Source: Hamiltosporidium tvaerminnensis (taxonomy: Eukaryota; Microsporidia; Dubosqiidae). From it: a stretch of DNA of 64,000 nt. This document shows, piece after piece, positions 55,081-64,000 of the stretch. The notes below the pieces were generated by a model. That model worked only from the letters and a program-made list of their open reading frames with translations. It was not told the origin of the DNA and searched no databases. Numbering within the stretch: position 1 is the stretch's first letter; the number at the start of each line of letters is the position of its first letter. The stretch is taken from positions 62,001-126,000 of the forward strand of contig CM061246.1 in assembly GCA_022605425.2 (NCBI GenBank), written 5' to 3'. A program made the position numbers and the translations under genes.

Positions 55081-58000
55081 TATTTAATAAAATTCTGGGT
55101 TAAAATATTTTTTAACGTTTTTATATGCTTTCTTCTACCTCTTTAACCACTATTTTCTCTTCTTCCAAATCCGACTCTTCATTTATGTTATTGGTCGGTT
55201 CCTCTAAAGTGGCTCCTCCTTGTGAAATAAGGGGTGTGTTATTTTTTGGTTTTAAAATTTTAACACCATCTTCCTCTCTTTTCGCTTCTTTTAAAGGGGG
55301 TATTGGTTCCTCATGCATCTCTGATCTCATAATAACACCCATTGACGCTCTCTCCCAGCTCTCTTCGGCATTTAGTCCTGACTCAAGTCCTCTTCGTCGA
55401 TCAAAGGAAATTGTTTCGACTGTTTTCTTAAGTACTATAGACTGAATGTATGCCTCTACATTCATGGGTATTTCTAGTCTTTTAAGATGAGATTTATGGT
55501 ATTTTGTCACAATACCGTCCCAGGTCATCACATAAGGGATTATCTCAACACTACACCTATAAATAAGACCCAACTCATTGGCTAGCAGGTCATACTTCCT
55601 AAGTTTTTCAGTTTAGACTATTTGAAGTGAATCTTGGGAAGTGATTCCTACTTCAATGAGTGTTATCTTATTCTTCTTCTTATCTAAAATAAATATGTCC
55701 GGTCTGTTATTCCGAATTTTAACATCAGTTTTAATTCTGGTGTCCACTCTTATCTCTGCGTACTCATTATCAAGAATTTCTTGAACTGAGTGACTCCTTA
55801 TTCGTTTTGAAGACTTAAACTTATATCTATTTAGGAGAAGTAGGTGTAGGCATCTAACCACTTCATTATGTCGTCTAGTGTAATCATGGCCTAGCATTTT
55901 TTCACATCGAGTTGCTAGATGATCTACAGTCTTACCAGACTTCCAACAATGTTGACACACACCATCTGCTCCCCAGAATACATTTCTATCCTGGATATAG
56001 CAGAACACAGCTTCATTTCGTGGCCTAATATTTCCTCTCTTTAGCCATCTTGAAGAGTCACTAACACTCACAAGCTCATTTTTCCTTGCATTATATAATT
56101 TTAAATGGAGTTTTTGTTTTTCTATTTCGTTATATAGTTTTGCAAGTTGAGCTTCTTCTAAACTTTTCTTAGTGACTTCTTCTACCAACCTGTACTTTAC
56201 TTTTAAGAAGCCTTTTATTAGTGCAAGATGGGTTTTATTATCATTCTCAACCTTAAGTTTCTGCTCTTCTGGTCGATGTTTCTTTAGATTTTTCCAGACA
56301 ATCCAAGAGTTGCAGAAGCATATGGTCGCTTCACAACTCAACACTATGTAGGCCTCTTCCAAGTTCTTTCTAGGAAGGTATAAACGCTCTTTACATCCTG
56401 GGCGGAGATGTATCTTATTCTTTACCAACACCGCACGCACTGCATCATCTAACTTAGAGAAGTCGCCAGGTTCAAGTCGAAGTACACCTATATGATAGTT
56501 TATTAGAGATATCGCATGTTGATTATTAGCTTGAAATAAATTTCTTGCATTTAATCTCGTGCGGCACAGTCTCTCTACCCTCGCTATCAGTTTGGTTTGT
56601 ACTTCCTCAAACGACTTACGTGTTGGAATTCCTCTGCTATCTTTTATTATTCCGAGGTATTTGTAAACACCTATTCCTTCAAGAAGAGTAGCAGTATTCT
56701 CACAACACGAATCATTTGTGGCTGACTTCTCTCTGTTTATTTCTAATCCTATATTTTTCATAAACATTTTTACCTCCTCCGTCATCTTTTCAAGCGTTGT
56801 TCCATCTTTGGCAAGGAGCTTAAGATCATCAATGAACAAGAGATGATTGGTAGAGTGGGATGCATCCTCCGTTTGTATTCTCACTTTTGTGTATTTTTCA
56901 TTAAGCTTTCGGCTCAATGGTCTATACACAATACAAATAACAAAGGGCACAAACTATCCCCTTGTAGAATCCCTCTATCAATCTTCTTGCTCAGTATTTT
57001 TTCAGGCCCTACTGATATATCAATTTTCCATTTTGATATAATTACCTTAATAAATTTCAGGATCCAATCAGGTAAATTAAGGTTTTCAATGCATTGAGTT
57101 AAATAAGCATGATCTATTGAATCATAAGCTTTTTTAACATCAATCCATGTTGCCTTAAGATTGTTTCCATACTCTTTATTTAAGTCAATATTCAGTAGAG
57201 CCTGCTCTTTCGCTCCCTGCACACCTCTTACCGCCCCTAATTGGTTCTCTGCAAGCAACCCTCGCCTTTCCACTTCAATTTGAACGACTTTCGTAGCACA
57301 CTTTGTCGTTAGCTTGTAGAGGTTTGACATACAAGTGATTGGCCTGTAGTCAGAGCCTCTTTGTGGAATTCCTTTCGGTATCAAATACGTAAGCCCGCAG
57401 TAAAACCAATCAGCTTGAGTTGTTCCTTCTAAACATATAACTTTCACAATATCATAAATATATTTGTGAAGAGTTGTAAGTTTCTTAATGAAAAAATTGT
57501 AAATACCATCAATTCCAGCAGCTTTCCAATTGGGGAGCCAATTAAGGATATTTACAAATTCATCAAGTGAAGGAAACGTGGTCGGATGATTATCTGATAC
57601 AAATGGAATCAAATAATCATCATACGTGACTGTGTCATCATTTTTGTTCCACATTGTAGACCAAAAACTCACAATTTCATCACGACTCCCTAAATGCTCG
57701 GATTCTACACGCTCAGATAACCCACGATAAAATCGACCTCGGAAAAGCTCAAACATACGATTCTCTTTTCGGAATTGCTTCCTACTTTCATGCATCGTAA
57801 TTTTTTTCTCGTAAACATTCAAAGACTCATTCTTCTTAACTAAAGCCTCAGAAAGATCAGTTACGCTGCTCAAGTTTAAATTAAACTCTCGCATGATTTT
57901 CTTAAGGCTCTTCGTTTCCGAAGTGGAGAGCTTTTCCTGCTTACGAGCTTTCTCGAGGAGATCTTTGGAAAGTACTAACTTAGAAATTTTATTTTCTATG

Positions 58001-58886
58001 TTTTCCTTCCAAGCGGATCTAGGCTTCTCTTTACGTGTTGCCTCGTCATAGCATACCTGCGCAGCTTGCATGATATACGCGGCTTCCGTAATTGACTCAG
58101 GTACATGAGCTCCTGCATATTCACCGACTACTCGATTAATGAGATCCAGAACTTTACTATCAACCAATTCATTTGGATGTTTTCTAGTTCGGACCACCAC
58201 TTTTCCAATTTCGTTCTCAGAGATTTCTTTGATTTTACTCAAGAATTTATCTCTCAGGTTTATGTACTCCGTGGTGTCGGTCAAGGTGCATGTATCAGCG
58301 AGACAAGTGGCGATTCTACGTCGCTCTCCATTCTCTTCTGATTTTACTTCCTTTCCCCTCTCACTTTGTGCCAATTTTTTTAACACTTCGAGAGTTTCAG
58401 TGCAGCCGAATTTCTCATTATAGTACCTGTGAAGCTCTGTCCAGCCATTTCTTGGCATTCTTTCAAACCTTGTCTGTACTGCAAAAAAAACAATTCGAGG
58501 CCATTCCTTCGGGTCGGCTGTTACGGAATCGAATATCGTCTGCAATGCCATTAGCCTGTTACCTTCCGGAATAGCTAGAGTACAGGGGCTTGTCATGTCG
58601 TACGATGGCTCGCACGCAGAGACTTCAACCGAACAGGGAACTGGTGCATTAGGCGAAGGTAAGGTGTCAAGCCCACTATTTTGCATTTTACTGCATGTTT
58701 GGCTTGGTGGTGGAGGTGTTATTGTTGTGTAGGAGGAGGAAGGTAGGGAAATCGCCGGTGGGTGTAGCTTACATTTTTGTACCTCACTATCACTCTTTTT
58801 CACCTCATCAGCGTCGTTTGCAGCCTTTATTTTGGTATTTTTCAGTATTTCGCTGCTAACATTTTTCTTTCTACCCATTGAAAAAA
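55081..58886 (-). mobile_element. R2/R4-type retrotransposon, nearly intact copy 1
   Basis: A 3,806-bp element flanked by a perfect 12-bp direct repeat ATAATTAAACAT (55069-55080 and 58887-58898). On the minus strand the 5' end TTTTTTCA is followed at once by the start ATG (58878), giving a leader of only eight bases. The 3' end reads AACCCAGAATTTTATTAAATA. One long ORF fills the rest, broken by a single one-base deletion and one stop. It is the best preserved mobile element in the window and must be a recent insertion. Confidence 0.93.
55121..58878 (-). pseudogene. Reverse transcriptase with CCHC and restriction-like endonuclease (one frameshift, one stop)
   Basis: About 1,250 codons. The first ~420 residues have a Pro-rich part and charged helices without an obvious zinc finger. 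The polymerase follows: GIDGIYNFFIKKL, YLIPKGI and YRPITCMSN, WIDVKKAYDSIDH, ILQGDSLCPLLF and the catalytic FIDDLKLLAKD. Then come the CCHC motif (CQHC, HLATRC), LGHDYTRRHNEV, and the nuclease RPDIFILD with LIEVGIT. That order (polymerase, CCHC, PD-(D/E)XK) defines the R2/R4 group; the x-I-D-D-L-K-L box is most like R4/Dong. A one-base deletion at 56919-56920 shifts frame inside the CIDPLS segment, which copy 2 keeps (MDPLS). A TAA at 55613-55615 replaces a Glu codon present in copy 2. Confidence 0.9.
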
Positions 58887-58898
58887 ATAATTAAACAT

Positions 58899-60473
58899 AA
58901 GAAGTAATTTGAATTAATTTTGATATTTAATTATTCATCACGAACTAATTAACATTAAAATTACCAACACTGAAGTAAAACGTTATAATAAAAATATAAT
59001 TTTAAAGTAAATAACTATTACGAATATGCTTCCATACAAAATTTTAATATTCATATATTCATTTTTTCAAAAAACTTGTTTAAATTTTGAAGAAATAATT
59101 CTAAACATTGAAACTTAGAGAATTAAAAACTAAGGTAAAGAAAATATGCTTCATAATAGCTGAAAAATTAAACATTACAATACAGATTAACAAAACTAGA
59201 TAGCTCTGCTTTGTGATTTAAGAATTGTAATATAATTCTTACATTGATATATTGGAAATAATGATCTTTTATTTTCAAATGATAAATTTAATATATAAAA
59301 AAAACTTATTTATAGCTTTTAACAAATAAAATTTGATACTTGTACTTATTATAAGCTTAAATAGAGAAAAAAAATATGACATTAAAAGGTCGATTTCGCT
59401 TTTATATGAAAAATCAACATCGAAAACCTATATTTGCTGTATAAATCACCTAATGTATTGATAAGCTCAATATAGCTCTAAACGGTATGAAAAAAACAAG
59501 TCAATGAAGAAAATAAGTAATTTTTTAAATTAATAAACCAGAATTTTCGTTTTAAAAAAATATGAGTAGACATATGTTCGATTCAATATATTTTTTTATA
59601 TAATTTAGTGAAGTAGTTTCAAAACTAAATTTTTATTTAGTATAATGGCTTAAAAATTAAGTTATACAGGCTTATTACGTTTAAATCTTAAATAAATAAG
59701 AAATGGTTTCTTAATAATATATCCAAAGAATCTTACCTTAATCAGAATAAAAACAGGTTTAAGATTTACAGTGAAATATTCAATTGATCGTGATAAGTAG
59801 GAACCCAAAGTATAAACCGTAACATTAAGAATTGGAGACAGAAACATATTTTATAATTTGGGATGTAAAACTCATTTGATGTTTGATAAAGCTGTAAGAG
59901 ATTAACCCAATCTATAGTTATTTTTAAACATTCAAAGGATATCTGAAATGAATTATTACGATGTATTATATGATTTATACTTAAAAATTACAAGTACTGA
60001 TAGTACTAAAGGTGTTTTATACTTATAAAGTTGTTAAATTTTTCTTTGGGTTGTAAAAAAGCATCATAATCATGAAAATGCGACAATTATATTAAAAACG
60101 AGATATAATCATACAATAAATTGTATGAGTTTTCCATTAAAATAATATTTGTTTCGACATAATATAATCTACTTGAGCTTAAAAGTTAAATAAAGCAAAT
60201 GATTCAGCGTCATTTCTTTTAAAAACTGAAGCTAAAGTTTAGATTTGAAATTTTTAAGCAACTCAAATCTACTGAAAATATTAGAAAAAAATAAAAAGTG
60301 GAAGTTTCAAAATAGAAGATTTTTCTTTATTTTAATACAATTGTATTACAAAAACATTTAAAAACCGATTTAAATTTAAATGAATTATTCCTTTTAAAAT
60401 ACAATCTCTTATAAAATCTTACTTTTATAAAAATAATTTAAAAAATTCAGAATCAAGAAAGTAACCCTTAAAA
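58899..60473. other. AT-rich intergenic stretch
   Basis: Nothing recognised; one 61-codon frame (59662-59847, minus) appears to be chance. Confidence 0.55.
60465..60469 (+). promoter_or_regulatory. CCCTT start-proximal motif of the Rab1 gene
   Basis: GTAACCCTTAAAA: CCCTT ends four bases before the ATG at 60474, the same spacing as in RPS11. Confidence 0.55.
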
Positions 60474-61085
60474 ATGGATCCCGAATACAAATATTTGTTT
60501 AAAGTCATACTTATAGGTGACAGTGGTGTTGGTAAAACATGTCTAATAAATAGATACACAGATAATGTTTACCATACAAATTACATCAGTACAATAGGTG
60601 TAGATTTTAAAATAAAGACACTAAAAATTGCAAACGAGGTATCTAAATTACAAATATGGGACACTGCTGGACAAGAAAGATTCAGAACAATAACCAGTAG
60701 TTATTATAGAGGTGCACATGGAATAATAATAGTTTTTGATATGACAGATCTTCAAAGTTTTAAAAATGTAAAAGATTGGCTTTTTGAAATCAGAAGACAT
60801 GCATCAGAAGATGTAGAAATTATTGTTTTGGGCAATAAAGTAGATTTAAAAGATTTTCTTAAAGTAACAAGAGAAGATGTTAATATTATGTTAAAAAATA
60901 ATAATTTAAAAGAAGAATGTTTTTGGGAAGTGAGTGCTAAAGAAAATATTGCAGTACAAAATGTCTTTGAAAAACTAACGCAAATATTAATTGAAAAAAA
61001 TAAAAAAATAGGGTACAGTAAAGATATTGATAAGGAACTTATTGATCTTACTTCGAATACAGAGAGAGGATCTAGATGTTGTTAA
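60474..61085 (+). CDS. YPT1: Rab1/Ypt1-type small GTPase
   Basis: Rab1/Ypt1 directs ER-to-Golgi vesicle docking. The 203-residue protein opens with [20 protein letters not shown], close to the Ypt1 N-terminus. P-loop GDSGVGKT (15-22), effector region [13 protein letters not shown] (37-49, typical of Rab1), [19 protein letters not shown] (62 onward), NKVD (121-124) and SAK (154-156) are all present. The tail ends GSRCC, a double-cysteine prenylation signal. Length is normal. Together with the Rab11-like gene at 12524 it supplies two core steps of the secretory route. Confidence 0.95.
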   Translation: MDPEYKYLFKVILIGDSGVGKTCLINRYTDNVYHTNYISTIGVDFKIKTLKIANEVSKLQIWDTAGQERFRTITSSYYRGAHGIIIVFDMTDLQSFKNVKDWLFEIRRHASEDVEIIVLGNKVDLKDFLKVTREDVNIMLKNNNLKEECFWEVSAKENIAVQNVFEKLTQILIEKNKKIGYSKDIDKELIDLTSNTERGSRCC

Positions 61086-61718
61086 TAAATGTTGTGATGG
61101 ATTTTTATTTAATTATTTTGTTTAACTATTTTTTTTTTGAAACTGAAATCCTAGAGTCTATTATTTTGTTTGATTTATGTTCTCTAAAGTCAGATTTTAT
61201 AAAATTGTAAATTCTTATAATTTTTAAATTTTGAAACTTTAAAGTTTTTATTTGGTTATGTCTTGGTCTTTAGAATCATTTTTTTTCAATTGATTTTGAT
61301 CAAAAATGCTTCTGATATAAATTATTTAATTTCTTTTATTCAGACCGAATTTATTTGACTCTTTATTTTAAGTCAAATGGTCTAAAATTTTTATTATATT
61401 TGTGGATAGTAAAATTCATTTATAATTGTAAGTAATTTTTTTTGTTTAATTAATATATCAAGGGATAGAGTTGATATATTCCTAGGATTAAGAAAGATGA
61501 TTTTACTGATAAATATTAATTATTACCAAATTATAAGCTCACGGGCTTTAATTCTGGTTAAAATGTAAATTTTGTTTGTGTAAATCCATTATAGAAATAT
61601 TTGGTTTTTTTTAAATGATTTTGATTGATTTTTGAAATTAGAAATTGTTTGTTACAAATACAATTCAATTTAATTAAAGTGACAGAATTAATCTAACTAT
61701 GTACAGAAATATTTTTTT
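61086..61718. other. AT-rich intergenic stretch
   Basis: Nothing recognised. Confidence 0.55.
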
Positions 61719-61733
61719 ATTATTTTTTAAAAT

Positions 61734-62457
61734 CGCTGTGGAGGGGGTATAACCACATAAAAAAACTATCTGCTTGGCAATGAGTATATGAGATTGATAT
61801 ATAAAATCATTGTTTGGATTTTTGGTGGGAATAAAACCACGCTACATCTTCGGCTGCTCCAAGGAAGTTTGTATGAGGAGGAGAAGATCTATGAAATGGC
61901 TAAACTAATTCTACAAATTTATTTGTTGTTTTTTATATAACTAGATTGCAGACGACAGTTGAACATGTAGGTAATTGCCGTGTAAAAGCATGGAAACCTA
62001 GCCTTGCGCACTCGATTTAGAAGACTTAACGCTTGAGAGATATAAAAATAAAACCCTTTGAAGCAGGAAAAGCTAAGTAGCAGGTTATACCTGTTGGTAT
62101 GACATTGCACTGTCTAGGTGAAACCCATGTAAGTCTCCGAAATATATCTTATATGAAGCTTATCGGTTTCGAAAATGTAGAATAAATGGTACTGAGCATA
62201 GTCTTGGTAAACTCAAGTGAGTTTTTAACTAGGATTACACTTCATGTAACTGACATTAACGAACTCTGGACACCTGAACCGCTCATTGAGTTGGTTCCAT
62301 ACGTACAGATGAAAGGCTTCGAGATTTAGGTATCTTAGGGGTACTAATAGAGTGCTGGGGCTGCTATTAGATGTAAACCCGAAACTGCGTAATGTCATGA
62401 AAACAAAAATAACTTATGTCACTGTTTTAAAAAGATGTGATATTTTTATATAAAGTC
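61734..62457 (+). mobile_element. 0.73-kb retroposon, long copy, diverged
   Basis: The body runs from CGCTGTGGAGGGGGTATAACC to GATATTTTTATATAAAGTC (724 bp), inverted relative to the copies at 38493 and 50638. ATTATTTTTTAAAAT (61719-61733) and ATTATTTTTTGAAAT (62458-62472) flank it, one mismatch in 15. Alignment is full length (for example GCAGGTTATACCTGTTGGTATGA near 62081) but substitutions are frequent and the TTCGGCC hairpin of the core is lost, so it is older than the other two long copies. Confidence 0.85.
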
Positions 62458-62472
62458 ATTATTTTTTGAAAT

Positions 62473-62744
62473 AGAAAACCTTTGTATTAAAATAATTCAA
62501 ACATGTTTAGGATTCAGTAAAGACATTAAATATGTAACTGATATACATTCTAACTTGATTTTTATATGACATGAACATTCTCTTATTTTAATGTAAGAGG
62601 ACGGTTTGGTAATATTTTAGTTCTAGTAAAACCGGTTTGAATTTAAGAATTGCCGTATATTACATATGAACATATTTTAAGAAAATGTGTTAAATCTTTT
62701 TCTTATAAATATTTACACAGTTTAAGTTAATCCAATTTTATATT
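62473..62744. other. AT-rich stretch
   Basis: Nothing recognised. Confidence 0.5.
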
Positions 62745-62945
62745 TTTAAAACGAATTAGGAGTCACTCTGTTCAATAAATTCTTGAAAATGAATATGTGA
62801 AATAAAAGTAAAAACCAGGTTAAAAACTGATGTCAAGATTCGGAATAATATACTAAATGAATTTATTTTAGATAAAAAATTATAATTGAAAGCACTCATC
62901 GGAATAAAAATAGTTCTTTAGTTGATATTTAAGTCAAATTTCCAA
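62745..62945 (+). mobile_element. R2/R4-type element, decayed nuclease-region fragment
   Basis: AAAACGAATTAGGAGTCACTCTGTTCAATAAATTCTTG, AACTGATGTCAAGATTCGGAATAA and the ATTTATTTTAGATAAAAAA segment match the RIRSHSVQEI to FILDK region of the element. Both ends fade into AT-rich DNA. Confidence 0.6.
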
Positions 62946-63538
62946 AGCTGAAAATTTGAGAGGAACACTATGGCAAATCTCTTTTGTCTTATCCTTGATT
63001 ATTTTTCTAATACTTCTTATGAGATAAGCATATATGGTAATACTACTAATAGCATAAAATGCATCTTAAGGAACTTTATTATCATACAGAATAGAGATAT
63101 ACATATAAAAGATAATATTTAAATAAATAAATAAATTCGATTATTTCAATCGAAGAAAGGAAATTTTATAATCAGCATAACCGAAGATTTTGAAGGATAA
63201 GGAAATTATTCATTTAAAATTTGTGGGATAAGAATGTTTTCTAACTAAATATTTACAGGACCAGTAAAGAATCAAAATTCCTTCAACATAGAAAGTAACT
63301 ATAGCTTATGAAACTTCTAGAAATAATATGACAAAAAACAAACCTAAAAAATATTAATTTTAAGAACTACAAGACAGAGAAATAAAGTTCGTAAAAGTGT
63401 GAAACCACGGAAAACCATTTATATACAAAACTATTATATATATAAAATAATTTGGTATTATTTAATTTCTTTTTAATTTTTGTTTAGTCTAGAACTTTTA
63501 AGTGGGTTTTAATTTGGTTTTAATCATAAAGGTTGCCA
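62946..63538. other. AT-rich intergenic stretch
   Basis: Nothing recognised. Confidence 0.5.
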
Positions 63539-63543
63539 CCCTT
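63539..63543 (+). promoter_or_regulatory. CCCTT start-proximal motif of the CCA1-like gene
   Basis: GCCACCCTTTAAAA: CCCTT ends five bases before the ATG at 63549, the same spacing class as RPS11 and Rab1. Confidence 0.5.
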
Positions 63544-63548
63544 TAAAA

Positions 63549-64000
63549 ATGAAAATTTCAAAGAAAATGTTAACAAAATCCGAAAAAATAATTTTTAAAA
63601 AAATAAGAAAATTTGTTACAAATACCGGAATAAATGTTATACCGCGAGTTGCTGGTGGATGGGTTAGAGACAAACTGTTTGGTAACAATAGTAACGATAT
63701 CGATATAGCTGTGGATACAATGTCTGGTTATGAATTTGCTACAAAATTAAAGGATTATTATTCCGAAGATCTTTTTTTTCTAGAATTGGCAAAATTAAAG
63801 AAAATCCCGAACAATCTAAGCATTTAGAAACTGCGGTAATGAAAATAAATTGTATTTTTGTCGATTTTGTTTGCCTAAGATCAGAGCTATACATGGATTC
63901 AAGAATTCCTCAAATAAAAATAGGAACACCTAAAGATGATGCATTAAGAAGAGATTTGACAATAAATTCTTTATTTTATAATTTAATGACTCAGGAAATA
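63549..64000 (+). CDS. CCA1: CCA-adding tRNA nucleotidyltransferase, partial, with apparent frameshift
   Basis: Class II CCA-adding enzymes complete the 3' CCA end of tRNAs. The N-terminal catalytic head is clear: RVAGGWVRDKLFG (residues 33-45) with the nucleotide-binding GG and RD, then NDIDIAVD (49-56), whose Asp50 and Asp52 are the metal-binding pair. After about residue 77 the frame changes at a run of eight T (63772-63779) and the zero frame stops at 63825. In the shifted frame the protein continues with IGKIKENPEQSKHLETAV and later RRDLTINSLFYN, the expected next motif, so one T appears to be missing. The gene runs off the window end. It may be a real mutation, a base-calling error or slippage. 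Confidence 0.85.

Overview
The window looks like nuclear DNA of a microsporidian or a close relative, with a large, gene-poor, transposon-rich genome of the Hamiltosporidium/Edhazardia/Anncaliia kind. The genus is my inference. The reasons are very AT-rich DNA, intronless and rather short eukaryotic housekeeping genes, CCCTT or AAGGG motifs a few bases from many start codons, and long non-coding stretches filled with decayed retroelements.

Layout. 1-7670 is a head-to-tail cluster of decayed LINE copies with an APE-type endonuclease and a YADD reverse transcriptase. The copies are separated by G-rich monomer arrays and a conserved hairpin leader. 7671-11434 is empty AT-rich DNA. 11435-24148 is the gene-richest part: a GPN2-like GTPase divergent from a Rab11/Ypt31 GTPase, a Cys-rich orphan, a chromodomain protein, a Swi5-like recombination factor, an Atg15-type secreted lipase and ribosomal protein uS17 (S11). 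24149-32862 is mostly empty but holds an RTE-like LINE fragment and a broken membrane-protein gene. An UBE2G1/UBC7-type E2 lies at 32863-33366. 33475-39262 is retroelements only. Trm5 (39296) and a four-TM RING-H2 protein (41827) follow, then another decayed stretch, then the convergent pair Sld5 (47756) and Rpd3-type HDAC (48282-49544). A large orphan membrane protein spans 52770-54944. A nearly intact R2/R4-type retrotransposon spans 55081-58886. Rab1/Ypt1 (60474) and a frameshifted CCA-adding enzyme (63549 to window end) complete the window.

Three retroelement systems dominate the non-genic DNA. (1) The APE-LINE cluster has an array built of ~29-bp monomers, and six monomers form a 173-bp super-unit. 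(2) An R2/R4-type element with a restriction-like endonuclease has two long copies, both with target-site duplications (12 and 14 bp), and at least seven fragments. (3) An unnamed ~0.73-kb retroposon has three long copies flanked by 13-15 bp duplications, plus at least five partial copies. Its GC-rich core has a UUCG-loop hairpin and it carries no convincing gene.

The cellular genes cover vesicle traffic (Rab1, Rab11), translation and tRNA maturation (uS17, Trm5, CCA1), replication and recombination (Sld5, Swi5), chromatin (HDAC, chromodomain protein), ubiquitin (E2, RING) and RNA polymerase assembly (GPN2). No operon logic is expected. The only tight spacings are Sld5/HDAC (19 bp between stops) and uS17/lipase (67 bp).
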